Below are positions 1 through 11,372 of a stretch of DNA of 64,000 nucleotides, piece by piece. The translations under genes were made by a program, and so were the position numbers. Below the pieces are notes generated by a model. It ran no database searches and was not told the origin of the DNA. It was given only the letters and a program-made list of their open reading frames with translations. Numbering within the stretch: the stretch's first letter is position 1; every line of letters begins with the position of its first letter. The stretch comes from Prochlorococcus sp. AG-402-P18 (GTDB taxonomy: Bacteria > Cyanobacteriota > Cyanobacteriia > PCC-6307 > Cyanobiaceae), in contig QCJC01000002.1 in assembly GCA_003216275.1 (NCBI GenBank), positions 162,414-226,413 of the forward strand, given 5' to 3'.

Positions 1-354
1 GGCTTTCACCCTCTATGGCGCGCCATTCAAACGCTTCTTCTAGGTTTGTTAGTCCACATTTCTGTCCCACAACCCCGATAGTCGAAACTATCGGTTTGGG
101 CTGTTCCCCGTTCGCTCGCCGCTACTTAGGGAGTCGTTATTTACTTTCCTTTCCTCCAGCTACTAAGATGTTTCAGTTCGCTGGGTTGGCTCGTGCCAGC
201 CTATATATTCAGCTGACCGTTCTAAGGGTTGCCCCATTCGGAAATTCCCGGATCAAAGCGTGTATCCAGCTCCCCGAGACATATCGCAGGTAACCACGTC
301 CTTCATCGCCTCTGTGTGCCAAGGTATCCGCCATGAGCCCTTTGTAGCTTGACC
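1..354 (-). rRNA. rrl: 23S ribosomal RNA, 5' end (partial)
   Basis: Read on the minus strand, this begins with the conserved 5' end of bacterial 23S rRNA (GGTCAAGC followed by the ATGGCGGATACCTTGGC segment) and runs off the left edge. It is the third element of the 16S - tRNA-Ile - tRNA-Ala - 23S operon. The 5' boundary near 354 is estimated from similarity to known 23S starts. Short reading frames across it are not coding. Confidence 0.93.
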
Positions 355-663
355 TTAATACAATCACAAAATCAATTGTGCTCGGCTTTTACTCAAGAAT
401 TAAACATGAATTCTATTTATCTTTAACTTAGTTTTAAAACTAAGTTATTAAAAAACAGAATTATGCATCCATGAGATGCTTTATTCTTTCTAATCTATGC
501 AGTTTTCAAGGTTCTACTGAATTCTCATGGAAATAGATCCATGCGAGCCCAGCATATTATCAACTTTAGAGATGATGATAAGAGGCTAGGTTCTTCAACA
601 GACAATTCTAGATCACGTCTACAAAATTTTCTCCGGAAATTTAGTTACCAGGGTAGTTATCAG
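355..663 (-). other. 16S-23S internal transcribed spacer, part between tRNA-Ala and 23S
   Basis: This stretch of about 310 bases lies between tRNA-Ala and the 23S 5' end inside the rRNA transcript. It has no credible reading frame. It is expected to hold the processing-stem strand upstream of 23S and antitermination elements, but I did not identify individual boxes with confidence. Confidence 0.7.
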
Positions 664-736
664 TGGAGGTAAGCGGACTCGAACCGCTGACATCCTGCTT
701 GCAAAGCAGGCGCTCTACCAACTGAGCTATACCCCC
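664..736 (-). tRNA. trnA-UGC: tRNA-Ala (UGC)
   Basis: The minus strand folds as a 73-nt cloverleaf. The acceptor stem GGGGGTA pairs with TACCTCC with one G-U, the anticodon loop contains TGC, and the T arm carries GGTTCGAGTCC. It lies in the 16S-23S spacer, nine bases downstream of tRNA-Ile in the same transcript, the usual cyanobacterial arrangement. No CCA is encoded. Confidence 0.96.
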
Positions 737-745
737 AACAACGAA

Positions 746-819
<74 letters not shown>

Positions 820-986
820 AGGAGAAACCCTTGTTGAGTGTGACCTAGACAAGTTTAGGAACTGAAATCAAAGGATTAATTATAAAAATTAATTCAAAAA
901 TCTGAGGTACCGATCGACCTAAGGTGACAGGATTGCGGCCTAAGGATAAATTACTTAGACATCACAATCAATTATTTGTCTCCCTG

Positions 987-2471
<1,485 letters not shown>

Positions 2472-3106
2472 AGTCAGGCCCTATTGTAAAAATTAATTCT
2501 ACTCAGTCTGATTTGCTTCTCCCACTGATAACAGCACTGGCGTACTGATTGTGATTGTTGCCACCTTATTTTTAATAAGGGTTCTAAAGAGTGCACTTAG
2601 TTTTATCTTCGTGACTTTCCCGGATCTCAGATCCGTCGTTGCTTTCTCCTGTAACACCGAATATTAAATAGAGCCGTGAAACTCCATTCAACATTGCTAC
2701 AAAAATAGGCAACTAATTTCTTTTGACGGGACCTCACACCCTTATCGCAATACATCTGATTCAAAAATGAACCAGACGCGATAAAAGCGTCAGTTCCTAA
2801 ACTTTTAAGTTGTCTAGGTTCTGTTTTGACCCAAAAAAGCCAAAACAATTTTGGTCTTTCGACCGTTTTTCAGCTTACAACAAAGAGGGGGTTAGTCCTT
2901 AAATGTTGTAAAACTCCCACTTAACTCAAAACTTTCGCAATTTCGCCAAGTGAGTACGCTTCAGATTTACTTTCGCGCAGAAGAATAATGTAGACCATAA
3001 ACGTACATACGTGCAACAAATTTGCATATGAATTGATTTACCTCTTACTATCCATATAAATGTGTAAGCCATAACTAGCTTTTAGCGATGGCATCTAAGT
3101 TTTTAA
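2472..3106 (-). other. rRNA operon leader and divergent intergenic region
   Basis: About 635 bases separate the 16S 5' end from the divergent GH100 gene. There is no convincing coding frame; the 73-codon minus frame at 2627-2848 has no family resemblance and would lie in the rRNA leader. The region should hold the rRNA promoter, the leader with the 16S processing stem, and the promoter of the plus-strand GH100 gene. A candidate rRNA promoter is listed separately. Confidence 0.6.
2987..3016 (-). promoter_or_regulatory. candidate rRNA operon promoter
   Basis: On the minus strand a TTGCAC box (3016-3011) is followed after 18 bases by TACATT (2992-2987). This is an acceptable sigma-70-like spacing about 520 bases upstream of mature 16S. 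Match to consensus is moderate, so this is a candidate only. Confidence 0.3.
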
Positions 3107-4558
3107 ATGCCAGCAAGATTTAGCCAACAACACCAAAGAGTTCGACCAAACTCAAACGAAGACAAAGTAGTAGCCAGAGCCAAGGAGCATTTTGAAAAAA
3201 CTCTTATAGAAATTTCAGGAAATATTGCTGGGAGCGTTGCAGCATTAGAGCATCCATCAAAAAATGATGCTTTGAATTATGGAGAGATCTTTTTAAGGGA
3301 CAATGTCCCTGTAATGATTTATTTATTAACTCAAAAAAGATTTGAAATAGTAAAAAAATTTTTGACTGTAAGTCTTAACTTACAAAGTACTACTTACCAA
3401 ACTAGAGGGGTTTTTCCAACAAGCTTTGTTGAAGAAAAAGGCAAATTGATAGCTGATTATGGCCAAAGATCTATAGGAAGAATTACATCAGCAGATGCAA
3501 GTTTATGGTGGCCTGTTCTGTGTTGGCTTTATGTCCGAAAAAGTGGTGATCAAAGTTTTGGTACCAGTCAACAAGTTCAAAGAGGTGTTCAACTTCTTCT
3601 TGATTTAGTTCTTCACCCTACATTTGAAGGGAATCCAGTCTTATTTGTTCCAGATTGTTCATTCATGATCGATCGTCCGATGGATGTATGGGGAGCACCG
3701 CTTGAAGTTGAAGTCTTGTTGCACGCTTGTCTTAAAAGTTGTATTCAATTAATGGAATTAAGCAGAAAGCACCAAAAGAGTCGACTCCTTGATCAAAGAC
3801 TTGTTTTAACTCGTCAATGGGTTCATGATCTCCGTGAATTTCTCTTAAAGCACTATTGGGTGACTAGTAAAACAATGCAAGTCCTCAGAAGAAGGCCTAC
3901 TGAACAATATGGTGAAGATCAACATCAAAATGAATTTAATGTCCAGCCTCAAGTAGTTCCATCTTGGCTGCAAGATTGGCTTGAAAATAGAGGCGGATAT
4001 TTAATAGGTAATATTAGAACTGGTAGACCAGATTTTCGTTTTTACAGTCTAGGTAATTCTTTAGCTTGTATGTTTGGAGTTCTAACTGCACCTCAGCAAA
4101 GAGCATTATTTCGTCTCGTACTTCATAATCGTGAACATCTCATGGCTCAAATGCCAATGAGAATATGCCATCCACCCATGGATGTTGAAGAATGGCAAAA
4201 TAAAACAGGCTCTGATCCTAAAAACTGGCCTTGGAGTTATCACAATGGAGGGCACTGGCCAAGTCTGCTATGGTTTTTTGGTGCCTCAATACTGCTTCAC
4301 GAAAAGAGATATCCTCAAGCTGATGTATTGCTCATGGGGCAAATGAAAGCCTTAATAGAGGAATGTTATTGGAGTCAATTAAATCAACTCCCAAGACAAA
4401 AATGGGCAGAATATTTTGATGGTCCTACTGGAACTTGGGTAGGACAACAATCAAGAACTTATCAAACCTGGACGATTGTTGGCTTTTTACTAATGCATCA
4501 TCTTTTAAGGGCTAAACCTGATGATGTTTTAATGTTGGATTTAGAGAAAGATTTCTAA
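3107..4558 (+). CDS. GH100 alkaline/neutral invertase
   Basis: Predicted cytoplasmic invertase that hydrolyses sucrose to glucose and fructose, 483 residues. The sequence is collinear with the alkaline/neutral invertase family (GH100): an N-terminal '[10 protein letters not shown]' helix, then '[19 protein letters not shown]', whose Asp130 aligns with the family's proposed catalytic acid, and a C-terminal '[14 protein letters not shown]' segment containing the proposed second acidic residue. There is no signal peptide, consistent with a cytosolic enzyme. Marine picocyanobacteria make sucrose and glucosylglycerate solutes, so a role in sucrose turnover is likely. The stop codon overlaps the convergent petD stop by four bases. 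Start chosen at the first ATG; no strong Shine-Dalgarno is visible. Confidence 0.9.
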   Translation: MPARFSQQHQRVRPNSNEDKVVARAKEHFEKTLIEISGNIAGSVAALEHPSKNDALNYGEIFLRDNVPVMIYLLTQKRFEIVKKFLTVSLNLQSTTYQTRGVFPTSFVEEKGKLIADYGQRSIGRITSADASLWWPVLCWLYVRKSGDQSFGTSQQVQRGVQLLLDLVLHPTFEGNPVLFVPDCSFMIDRPMDVWGAPLEVEVLLHACLKSCIQLMELSRKHQKSRLLDQRLVLTRQWVHDLREFLLKHYWVTSKTMQVLRRRPTEQYGEDQHQNEFNVQPQVVPSWLQDWLENRGGYLIGNIRTGRPDFRFYSLGNSLACMFGVLTAPQQRALFRLVLHNREHLMAQMPMRICHPPMDVEEWQNKTGSDPKNWPWSYHNGGHWPSLLWFFGASILLHEKRYPQADVLLMGQMKALIEECYWSQLNQLPRQKWAEYFDGPTGTWVGQQSRTYQTWTIVGFLLMHHLLRAKPDDVLMLDLEKDF

Positions 4559-5037
4559 AACAAACCAAGAGTAAGAGATTTATCAATTGGCAAGCATGCT
4601 CCAATACCTAAATAAATAGTCAAAACAGTTCCAAATAAAAATAGAGACATTGCAACTGGCCTTCTGAAAGGATTTGCAAACTTATTTATATTTTCAATAA
4701 AAGGTAGGATAATTAAGCCAAGGGGAATCAAGGTCTGTAAAGCGATACCCAACAGTTTATTAGGAACAACACGAAGAATTTGGAAAACAGGATATAAATA
4801 CCATTCTGGAAGAATCTCTAGAGGAGTTGCGAAAGGATTAGCTTTGTCACCAAGAAAAGCAGGGTCTAGAACTGCTAACCCAACCACGCAAGCTATGGTT
4901 CCAAGAATAACTACAGGGAATATATATAAAAGATCATTTGGCCAAGCAGGTTCCCCGTAATAATTATGCCCCATGCCTTTGGCCAGCTTGGCTCTTAACT
5001 TTGTATCTGATAAGTCAGGTTTCTTAAGAGTTGACAT
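4555..5037 (-). CDS. petD: cytochrome b6f complex subunit IV
   Basis: Subunit IV of the thylakoid cytochrome b6f complex, which passes electrons from plastoquinol to plastocyanin. At 160 residues it has the standard length. It begins '[21 protein letters not shown]' like other PetD proteins, contains the Qo-site PEWY motif ('[17 protein letters not shown]') and has three hydrophobic membrane segments. It lies 56 bases downstream of petB on the same strand, the normal petBD operon. Its stop overlaps that of the convergent invertase gene. Confidence 0.97.
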   Translation of the reverse strand: MSTLKKPDLSDTKLRAKLAKGMGHNYYGEPAWPNDLLYIFPVVILGTIACVVGLAVLDPAFLGDKANPFATPLEILPEWYLYPVFQILRVVPNKLLGIALQTLIPLGLIILPFIENINKFANPFRRPVAMSLFLFGTVLTIYLGIGACLPIDKSLTLGLF

Positions 5038-5093
5038 GGTTGTAAGAAAATTTGGTTAAGTGAGTAAAGCTTTTTCTTAAGTCTAAGAGGAAA

Positions 5094-5750
5094 TCATAAA
5101 GGACCAGATATGCCTTGTTTTCTAATCATTAGAAAATGCATAAGCATAAATACGGCTAGCAACCATGGCATTACAAAAGTGTGGAGACTGTAAAAACGGG
5201 TTAACGTTGCTTGTCCAACACTCTCGCCTCCTCTTAGAAGCTCAACCATAAAGTCACCAATTACAGGAATAGCAGCTGGCACTCCGGAAACGATCTTAAC
5301 AGCCCAATAACCAACTTGATCCCAAGGTAATGAATACCCCGTAACACCAAAAGCAACTGTTATAACTGCCATAACTACGCCAGTTATCCATGTCAATTCT
5401 CTTGGCCTTTTGAAACCTCCTGTTAAATAAACTCGAAAAACATGCAGAATAAGCATGAGTACCATCATTGAGGCACTCCATCTATGCACTGATCTAATTA
5501 GCCAACCAAAGCTTACGTCTGTCATCAAGTAACTTACCGAGCTATAAGCTTCAGTTACAGTTGGTTTGTAATAGAAGGTCATCGCAAATCCAGTCGCGAA
5601 TTGAATCAAAAAACAAACCAGTGTTATTCCACCAAGGCAGTAAAAAATGTTGACATGCGGAGGAACGTATTTTGAAGTGACATCATCAGCTATGTCCTGT
5701 ATTTCAAGACGTTCCTGGAACCAGTCATAAACCGGTGAAGAGTTCGCCAT
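5094..5750 (-). CDS. petB: cytochrome b6
   Basis: Heme-carrying core subunit of the cytochrome b6f complex, 218 residues with four transmembrane helices. The four b-heme ligands are visible as His89, His103, His190 and His205. Cys38 in 'NIFYCLGG' matches the residue that holds heme c_n covalently. First gene of the petB-petD operon and divergent from ctpA, with about 69 bases between the start codons. That gap must contain both promoters. Confidence 0.98.
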   Translation of the reverse strand: MANSSPVYDWFQERLEIQDIADDVTSKYVPPHVNIFYCLGGITLVCFLIQFATGFAMTFYYKPTVTEAYSSVSYLMTDVSFGWLIRSVHRWSASMMVLMLILHVFRVYLTGGFKRPRELTWITGVVMAVITVAFGVTGYSLPWDQVGYWAVKIVSGVPAAIPVIGDFMVELLRGGESVGQATLTRFYSLHTFVMPWLLAVFMLMHFLMIRKQGISGPL

Positions 5751-5819
5751 CCACTAATGAACTGTATTTTCAAATATTCTACTCGATGTGCCCCTTGGTC
5801 GCTGCAAAAGATCAATCCA

Positions 5820-7130
5820 ATGCTTCTATCTGTTAAATCTTTGACAAAGCTACTGCAAAGAATTTGTGCAGTTGTTATTAGTTTTGGGATTTTGTTTCAA
5901 GTCCTAGCTCAGCCGGCATTTGCTCTTAATGATGGACAATTGCTTGTTGTTGAAACATGGAATTTAGTTAACGAGGGTTATTTAGAACCTAAAAAATTTG
6001 ACGACATTCAATGGCGGAGATTGCGTCAAAAAGCGCTTGAAAAACCTATTAATAATTCACAACAAGCTTATTCTGCAATTGAAGCAATGCTTCTGCCTCT
6101 TGGCGATCCATATACACGTTTGCTTAGACCAGAAGATTATGAAGCCATGAAAAGAAGCAATATAGGAAGTGAAATAAATGGGGTAGGCCTGCAATTGGGT
6201 TCTAGGAAAGAGGATGGTGAAATTGTTGTCATATCCTCTCTTGAGGGCTCGCCTGCATCAGATGCTGGAATTTCAAGTGGCACAATTTTGAAACAAGTAA
6301 ATGGACAATCCCCCAAACAACTTGGTCTTGAAGCCACTGCAGCAAGATTAAGAGGAGAAACTGGTACACAAGTCATTGTTGAATTGCAAAAACCTGATTC
6401 TGAATCAGAAGAAATCTCCCTAGAACGCAGAAGTGTTGATTTAAGACCTGTAAGAACAAAAAGGATTAGGAATGAATCCCATACATTTGGTTACTTAAGA
6501 ATTACACAATTCAGTGAAGGAGTGCCTGATCAAGTAAAAGAAGCATTGCAAGAACTTTCAGGGAAAGATATTGATGGGCTTATTTTGGATTTAAGAAACA
6601 ATTCTGGAGGTCTAGTAAGTTCTGGTTTGGCTGTGGCAGATGCTTTCCTTGGCGACAAGCCAATAGTAGAAACAAAAAAAAGAGACGGCATAAACGATCC
6701 TATTCACTCAGGAATAGATACTCTTTACAATGGTCCAATGGTTACGTTAGTGAATGGAGGTACAGCTAGCGCTAGTGAAATACTTGCTGGGGCACTTCAA
6801 GACAACAACAGATCAGAGCTAATTGGCAATAAAACTTTCGGCAAAGGTCTAATCCAATCATTGACAAACCTTAGTGATGGCAGTGGATTAGCGATAACTG
6901 TTGCAAGTTACTTAACCCCAAGTGGTAGGGATATACAAAATCTTGGTATAGATCCAGATCGTTTACTAGAAATGCCTGAACCTCTAAATCCAGGTTCAGA
7001 TGAGGATAGATGGCTATTAGATGCAGAACTCATAATGCAAGCAACTTTAGATAAGGAAGAGATATCAGAACAACGCTCACAAGAGACTTTCAATAATGAA
7101 GAACAATTTGTTCCGAAAGAAATTGAATAA
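5820..7130 (+). CDS. ctpA: carboxyl-terminal processing protease, S41A family
   Basis: Serine protease of the C-terminal processing family, about 436 residues from the chosen start. An N-terminal hydrophobic signal segment ends near 'AQPAFA', so the protein is exported to the lumen or periplasm. A PDZ domain follows ('GVGLQLGSR' through 'VNGQSPKQLG'), then the S41 domain with catalytic Ser in 'GGTASASEILAGALQDN' and the general-base Lys in 'NKTFGKGLIQS'. A homologue matures the PSII D1 precursor in cyanobacteria, but paralogues exist, so the substrate is not certain. The longer frame starts at 5757, only seven bases from the petB start; the ATG at 5820 sits directly before the signal peptide and is preferred. 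Confidence 0.88.
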   Translation: MLLSVKSLTKLLQRICAVVISFGILFQVLAQPAFALNDGQLLVVETWNLVNEGYLEPKKFDDIQWRRLRQKALEKPINNSQQAYSAIEAMLLPLGDPYTRLLRPEDYEAMKRSNIGSEINGVGLQLGSRKEDGEIVVISSLEGSPASDAGISSGTILKQVNGQSPKQLGLEATAARLRGETGTQVIVELQKPDSESEEISLERRSVDLRPVRTKRIRNESHTFGYLRITQFSEGVPDQVKEALQELSGKDIDGLILDLRNNSGGLVSSGLAVADAFLGDKPIVETKKRDGINDPIHSGIDTLYNGPMVTLVNGGTASASEILAGALQDNNRSELIGNKTFGKGLIQSLTNLSDGSGLAITVASYLTPSGRDIQNLGIDPDRLLEMPEPLNPGSDEDRWLLDAELIMQATLDKEEISEQRSQETFNNEEQFVPKEIE

Positions 7131-7134
7131 AAAC

Positions 7135-8394
7135 ATGTCATCTAGAACATATTTTGACCCCCTTCATCACTCAATTACCTTAAATAACATTAACCCAGAG
7201 GAAGAAATGGTGATGGAACTAATAGATTCCTCCCCATTTCAAAGGCTTAGAAGAATCAAACAATTAGGTCCGGCATATTTAACATTCCATGGCGCTGAAT
7301 CAAGCAGATTTACTCACTCTATTGGAGTATTTCATTTAGTAAGAAGAGCTCTAAATCATTTAATTTTAATTGATCCATCTTTAGAAAAGCACAAATTTAT
7401 TCTCTATGGTGCTGCTCTTCTACATGATATTGGTCATGGACCTCTAAGTCACACAAGTGAAGAAATATTTGGAATAAAGCATGAAGATTGGACAGCCAAG
7501 TTAATAAATTCGAGCCAAGAAATCATGGTTATTCTTAATAAATATGGTAAGAACAATTCAAAACAGATTTCAGACCTAATCAAGACAAGGAAATCAGAGA
7601 AAAAAGTAATTATATCTTTAATTAGTAGTCAGCTAGACTGCGATCGTCTTGATTACTTAATGAGAGATAGTTATACAACTGGTACAAGGTATGGGCAGAT
7701 AGATATTGATCGAATACTTTCAGCAATGACAATTGCACCAGATGGAGATTTAGCAATCGCACCTAAAGGATTAATGGCAGTCGAACACTATCTAGTAATA
7801 AGAAATCTAATGTATAGAAGTGTCTACAACCATAGATTAAATGAAGTATGCAATTGGTTATTAAAAAAGATCATTCAAACTGCAAGGTCATTAGGGCCAA
7901 AAATAGTATGGGCTGATCAAGGCATGTCAGAATTACTATGGAATCATGAAAAAATGACCCTAGATAGTTTCTTATCAAATGATGATATTATTCTTGGATA
8001 CCATATATCTAAATGGCAAAAATCCACATCACCCAATCTTTCCATTCTCTGCAAGAGATTTTTAAATAGGCACTTATTAAAAGCATTAAATTTATCTTAT
8101 TTACCTATAGAAATCAGACTAGAAATTCTTGCAAAGGCTAGGAAAATATCAGAAAATAATCTTATAGATCCAGACATATCATGCGGCTTAAGAGAACAAA
8201 TGGTAAAAAGTTATCATCCCTATAAATATGGACTGCGTCTTTGGGATGGGTCCAAACTTGAAGCGCTTGAGAACGTATCGCCACTAATTAAAGGATTAAT
8301 AGAACCTAATGAATCCTCATGGTTGATTTATCCAAAAGAAATAGAGAATGAATTACTATCTGAAATAGAAATAATAAAGATAAAAACTAATTAA
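7135..8394 (+). CDS. HD-domain phosphohydrolase (dGTPase-like)
   Basis: Metal-dependent HD superfamily phosphohydrolase of about 419 residues. The metal-binding signature is complete: His in 'RFTHSIGVFH', the HD pair in 'LLHDIGHGPLSHTSE', and the distal Asp in 'SSQLDCDRLDYLMRDS'. This arrangement is shared with deoxynucleotide triphosphohydrolases and their YdhJ-like relatives; the substrate cannot be read from sequence. The ATG at 7135, four bases after the ctpA stop, is preferred over an in-frame ATG at 7096 inside ctpA. The minC start follows two bases after its stop, so ctpA, this gene and minC may be co-transcribed. Confidence 0.82.
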   Translation: MSSRTYFDPLHHSITLNNINPEEEMVMELIDSSPFQRLRRIKQLGPAYLTFHGAESSRFTHSIGVFHLVRRALNHLILIDPSLEKHKFILYGAALLHDIGHGPLSHTSEEIFGIKHEDWTAKLINSSQEIMVILNKYGKNNSKQISDLIKTRKSEKKVIISLISSQLDCDRLDYLMRDSYTTGTRYGQIDIDRILSAMTIAPDGDLAIAPKGLMAVEHYLVIRNLMYRSVYNHRLNEVCNWLLKKIIQTARSLGPKIVWADQGMSELLWNHEKMTLDSFLSNDDIILGYHISKWQKSTSPNLSILCKRFLNRHLLKALNLSYLPIEIRLEILAKARKISENNLIDPDISCGLREQMVKSYHPYKYGLRLWDGSKLEALENVSPLIKGLIEPNESSWLIYPKEIENELLSEIEIIKIKTN

Positions 8395-8396
8395 AA

Positions 8397-9044
8397 ATGG
8401 ATTTAAAATCTCAAAAGCTAGTCATCACTATTGATCATGATAGATACCTTAACTGGAAACTATTTCTAACAAACGAATTTAAAAAAATAACTTCTAAAAA
8501 TGTAGAAATTGATTGTAGAGATATCAATCTATCATGCAAGGAAATATTATCATTGATAGAAATTTCTAATGAATTTGATTGTAAAATTATTGGTTTTTTT
8601 TCAACTTCTACAAGCACAATAATCAGTGCGCAATCTCTAGGTTATCCTTCCCAACTTATACTTAAAAAGTCTTCAAGTAACTCAAATAAAATTAACAATG
8701 TTTGTCCAGATTTATCAACCACTCGTTTTCATCAGGGAACAGTAAGGTCAGGGGAATATGTTGAAAGCTCTGGAGATTTATTGATTCTTGGGGATGTTAA
8801 TCCCGGTGCAATCGTTAAGGCAGAAGGCAACGTAATTATATGGGGACGACTTCTTGGTATTGCTCATGCAGGAAGCAAAGGAAATTCTAAAGCGAAAATC
8901 GCAGCACTCCAACTCCGACCCGTTCAACTAAGGATTGCTAATAAAGTTGCCAGAGGACCTAAAGGGGAAAATCAACTTGGTCTTGCGGAACAAGCCACAA
9001 TAGATTCCGAAAAAATTATTATTTCACCTTTGGAACTTACATAA
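8397..9044 (+). CDS. minC: septum site-determining protein MinC
   Basis: FtsZ-polymerisation inhibitor that keeps the division ring at mid-cell, 215 residues. The N-terminal domain is weakly conserved. The C-terminal domain is recognisable from 'GEYVESSGDLLILGDVNPGA' through 'GNVIIWGRLLGIAHAG', the beta-helix repeat that binds MinD and dimerises. It starts two bases after the HD hydrolase stop. It is followed by minD and minE, the conserved minCDE order, with a 165-base gap before minD that could hold a separate promoter. Confidence 0.92.
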   Translation: MDLKSQKLVITIDHDRYLNWKLFLTNEFKKITSKNVEIDCRDINLSCKEILSLIEISNEFDCKIIGFFSTSTSTIISAQSLGYPSQLILKKSSSNSNKINNVCPDLSTTRFHQGTVRSGEYVESSGDLLILGDVNPGAIVKAEGNVIIWGRLLGIAHAGSKGNSKAKIAALQLRPVQLRIANKVARGPKGENQLGLAEQATIDSEKIIISPLELT

Positions 9045-9209
9045 GCAAAAAGCTAAATAGATCAAGGGTTTTTCAAATAGAAAATAGAAAAAATCACCAT
9101 AAGAAAGATTAGAGATGTCTTCAAAAGCAAACTCAATGCAATCGTTCTTACAACAATCCTTTTTTCTTAATCAAAATCGAATTAAAGTTCTGCGAATTCA
9201 AGGAGGTCC

Positions 9210-10025
9210 GTGGGGACAGACACGCGCGTCATTCTTATTTGCTCTGGGAAAGGGGGTGTCGGGAAGACAACTCTTACAGCAAATCTAGGCATTTCACTTG
9301 CAAGGCAAGGATTAACCACTGCTGTTTTAGATGCGGATTTTGGTCTAAGGAATTTAGATTTACTTTTAGGTCTTGAAAATCGCATTGTTTATACAGCACA
9401 AGAAGTTCTTGAAGAGGAGTGTCGACTTGATCAAGCCTTGGTTAAGCACAAGCAAGAATCAAATCTATCTCTTCTTCCAGCTGGTAATCCAAGAATGCTT
9501 GATTGGCTAAAACCAGATGATATGAAAAGCATAGTCAATATGTTAAAAGAACAATTTAAGTACGTTTTAATTGACTGCCCAGCTGGAGTAGAAGATGGAT
9601 TTAAGAATGCAATGGCAGCGTCTCAAGAAGCAATCGTAGTAACAAATCCAGAGGTTTCTGCAGTTAGAGATGCAGACAGAGTTATAGGTTTGCTTAATAC
9701 AAATTCAATTAAACCAGTTCAATTAGTTCTTAATAGAGTTAGACCTAAAATGATGGCGAGCCAAGAGATGCTATCTATTGATGATGTTACTGACATATTG
9801 GCCTTACCTTTACTTGGTTTAGTTCTTGAAGATGAACAAGTAATAGTTAGCACAAACAAAGGAGAGCCTCTGACTCTAAATAGCATCAATTCCCCAGCAG
9901 CAAAATGTTATTTGAATATTGCCAAAAGACTTCAAGGTGAAGATATTCCGCTTATTGATCCAATTGAAGAAAGCTCTGGATTTGGCGCAAAATTTAGAAG
10001 ACTAATGCAAACGAAAATCTTTTAA
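9210..10025 (+). CDS. minD: septum site-determining protein MinD
   Basis: Membrane-associated ATPase that recruits MinC and is driven off the membrane by MinE, 271 residues. The deviant Walker A motif '[10 protein letters not shown]' follows within 20 residues of the start, and '[18 protein letters not shown]' gives the switch II region. The C-terminal '[14 protein letters not shown]' is a plausible amphipathic membrane-targeting helix. The start is GTG at 9210. A strong AAGGAGG lies at 9200-9206, giving unusually tight spacing of three bases; no in-frame alternative fits better. Confidence 0.95.
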   Translation: MGTDTRVILICSGKGGVGKTTLTANLGISLARQGLTTAVLDADFGLRNLDLLLGLENRIVYTAQEVLEEECRLDQALVKHKQESNLSLLPAGNPRMLDWLKPDDMKSIVNMLKEQFKYVLIDCPAGVEDGFKNAMAASQEAIVVTNPEVSAVRDADRVIGLLNTNSIKPVQLVLNRVRPKMMASQEMLSIDDVTDILALPLLGLVLEDEQVIVSTNKGEPLTLNSINSPAAKCYLNIAKRLQGEDIPLIDPIEESSGFGAKFRRLMQTKIF

Positions 10026-10029
10026 AGCA

Positions 10030-10389
10030 ATGACACTTAGAGACATTATCAACAAATTACTCCGCAGGCAGCCTGCTAGCGCAAGTACTGCGAGGGAAAG
10101 GCTTCAACTAGTTTTGGCACATGATCGCTCAGATCTAAGCACCGATATACTTGATCAGATGAGAAAAGAAATCTTAGAAGTCGTCGCAAAATATGTAGAA
10201 ATAGATATGGATGAAGGAGCAGTAAGTTTAGAAACCGAAGATCGAATGACAGCTTTAGTTGCCAATCTTCCAATTAAAAGGACTTTAAATGGCCAAATAA
10301 AACTTATAGAACCTGACAGCAACCCACAAGTTAATCCTAAAGAAACAGAAAATATTGGCCAAAATTCTCAAGAATCATTTGATAGCTAA
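10030..10389 (+). CDS. minE: cell division topological specificity factor MinE
   Basis: MinE, 119 residues, stimulates MinD ATPase and drives Min oscillation. It shows the anti-MinCD helix region ('[20 protein letters not shown]') and the dimeric beta domain ('[19 protein letters not shown]'). Starts four bases after the minD stop. The C-terminal 20 residues are polar and variable. No clear hairpin terminator was seen before tRNA-Thr, 97 bases further on. Confidence 0.95.
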   Translation: MTLRDIINKLLRRQPASASTARERLQLVLAHDRSDLSTDILDQMRKEILEVVAKYVEIDMDEGAVSLETEDRMTALVANLPIKRTLNGQIKLIEPDSNPQVNPKETENIGQNSQESFDS

Positions 10390-10486
10390 TAGATTTAAAA
10401 AATCAATCACTCTAAATAAGGCATTTTAAAAAATTTCCAGCTTAGATTTACTTTTATTTTCCTTTATTAGGTAAAGTACTTAAATT

Positions 10487-10558
10487 GCCGGCTTAGCTCA
10501 GCGGTAGAGCAGCGCTTTTGTAAAGCGAAGGTCATCAGTTCAAATCTGTTAGCCGGCA
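10487..10558 (+). tRNA. trnT-UGU: tRNA-Thr (UGU)
   Basis: A 72-nt cloverleaf. The acceptor stem GCCGGCT pairs perfectly with AGCCGGC, the anticodon stem-loop contains TGT, and the T arm has GTTCAAATC. No encoded CCA. Confidence 0.96.
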
Positions 10559-10604
10559 TTGTCTATATAAGTTTTCTTTTAAAGCTATTAGAACAGAGCT
10601 TTGA

Positions 10605-10763
10605 CTATTTTGATCTACCTGAAATAATCCAAAACAAGGCTGCAACAAAAAAAATATTGAAAAATTTAAATTCATAAATATAATCTATTAGCATTATTGG
10701 AGGTCTTAGAAGCCACCAAAAAAAGCTCTGCAAAACCAAAATAAATCCTAATAAGTAAATCAT
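10605..10763 (-). CDS. small hydrophobic protein, 52 residues, unknown function
   Basis: A complete 52-codon frame on the minus strand whose ATG lies four bases beyond the tsaC stop, so it probably ends the thioesterase-prmC-tsaC transcript. The peptide begins MIYLLGFILVLQSFFWWLLR and contains two hydrophobic stretches (about residues 2-19 and 35-47) separated by a short polar hinge, ending 'SGRSK'. This looks like a two-helix membrane protein. I do not recognise a named family. The operon position and clean frame support expression; function is unknown. Confidence 0.6.
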   Translation of the reverse strand: MIYLLGFILVLQSFFWWLLRPPIMLIDYIYEFKFFNIFFVAALFWIISGRSK

Positions 10764-10766
10764 TAA

Positions 10767-11372
10767 TTAAATACCCTTTATTACCACTGAGCCAGCTCTG
10801 AGGAGATTCCATCCCCCATCCTTCCATTCAACAACTGTGCTTGCCTTCCCCGATGAACTTGGCCAAGGGGTGGGACCAAGAATAGGAACGCCTGGAAATT
10901 GAATCGCAGCTTGGAAAGCATCCTTTACTGGATTCTTTCCAGAAATATTTGCGCTAGTAGTTGCTAAAGGTCCTGTTCTTAAAAGGAGATCCCTTGCTAA
11001 TTTTAATGCTGGTACTCTAAATCCTAAAGAGTTGGAAGTGGAATTTAAATTGTTGCCAAACTCTCCTGTTGTAGGCAAAACGATAGTTAAAGCGCCAGGC
11101 CAATAAAAATTAGCAATTTTCAACCCATCTTCAATTGCACAAGGATGTACTAATTCAAATAAATCTTCCAAACACCCTCCCATTAATATTAAAGGCTTAT
11201 TTAAAGGTCTTTTTTTGATTTCCCAAATTTTCTTTGCATATTCAGGATAAGAGCAAAGTGCTGGCAATGTATCAGTAGGGAATATACCTAAAGATCCATG
11301 ATTTAACTTCGAAGCCAAATCAGAAATGTTTAATTGATTATTAATCATTTTCTTATTTACGACATATTGCAT
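10767..11372 (-). CDS. tsaC: threonylcarbamoyl-AMP synthase (YrdC/Sua5)
   Basis: Makes threonylcarbamoyl-AMP from threonine, bicarbonate and ATP for the universal t6A37 modification of ANN-decoding tRNAs. The 201-residue product shows the YrdC domain signatures: 'GSLGIFPTDTLPALCS', 'IKKRPLNKPLILM' and 'TGPLATTSANISGKNPVKD'. The first ATG (11372) overlaps prmC by 20 bases; an in-frame ATG at 11348, four bases past the prmC stop, is an equally good start and gives 193 residues. It has the short YrdC-only architecture without a Sua5 C-terminal domain. Confidence 0.92.
   Translation of the reverse strand: MQYVVNKKMINNQLNISDLASKLNHGSLGIFPTDTLPALCSYPEYAKKIWEIKKRPLNKPLILMGGCLEDLFELVHPCAIEDGLKIANFYWPGALTIVLPTTGEFGNNLNSTSNSLGFRVPALKLARDLLLRTGPLATTSANISGKNPVKDAFQAAIQFPGVPILGPTPWPSSSGKASTVVEWKDGGWNLLRAGSVVIKGI

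Noticed and set aside
9115..9209. ATG frame upstream of minD suggesting an N-terminal extension
   Set aside because: It is out of frame with minD. The GTG at 9210 directly precedes the conserved N-terminus of MinD.
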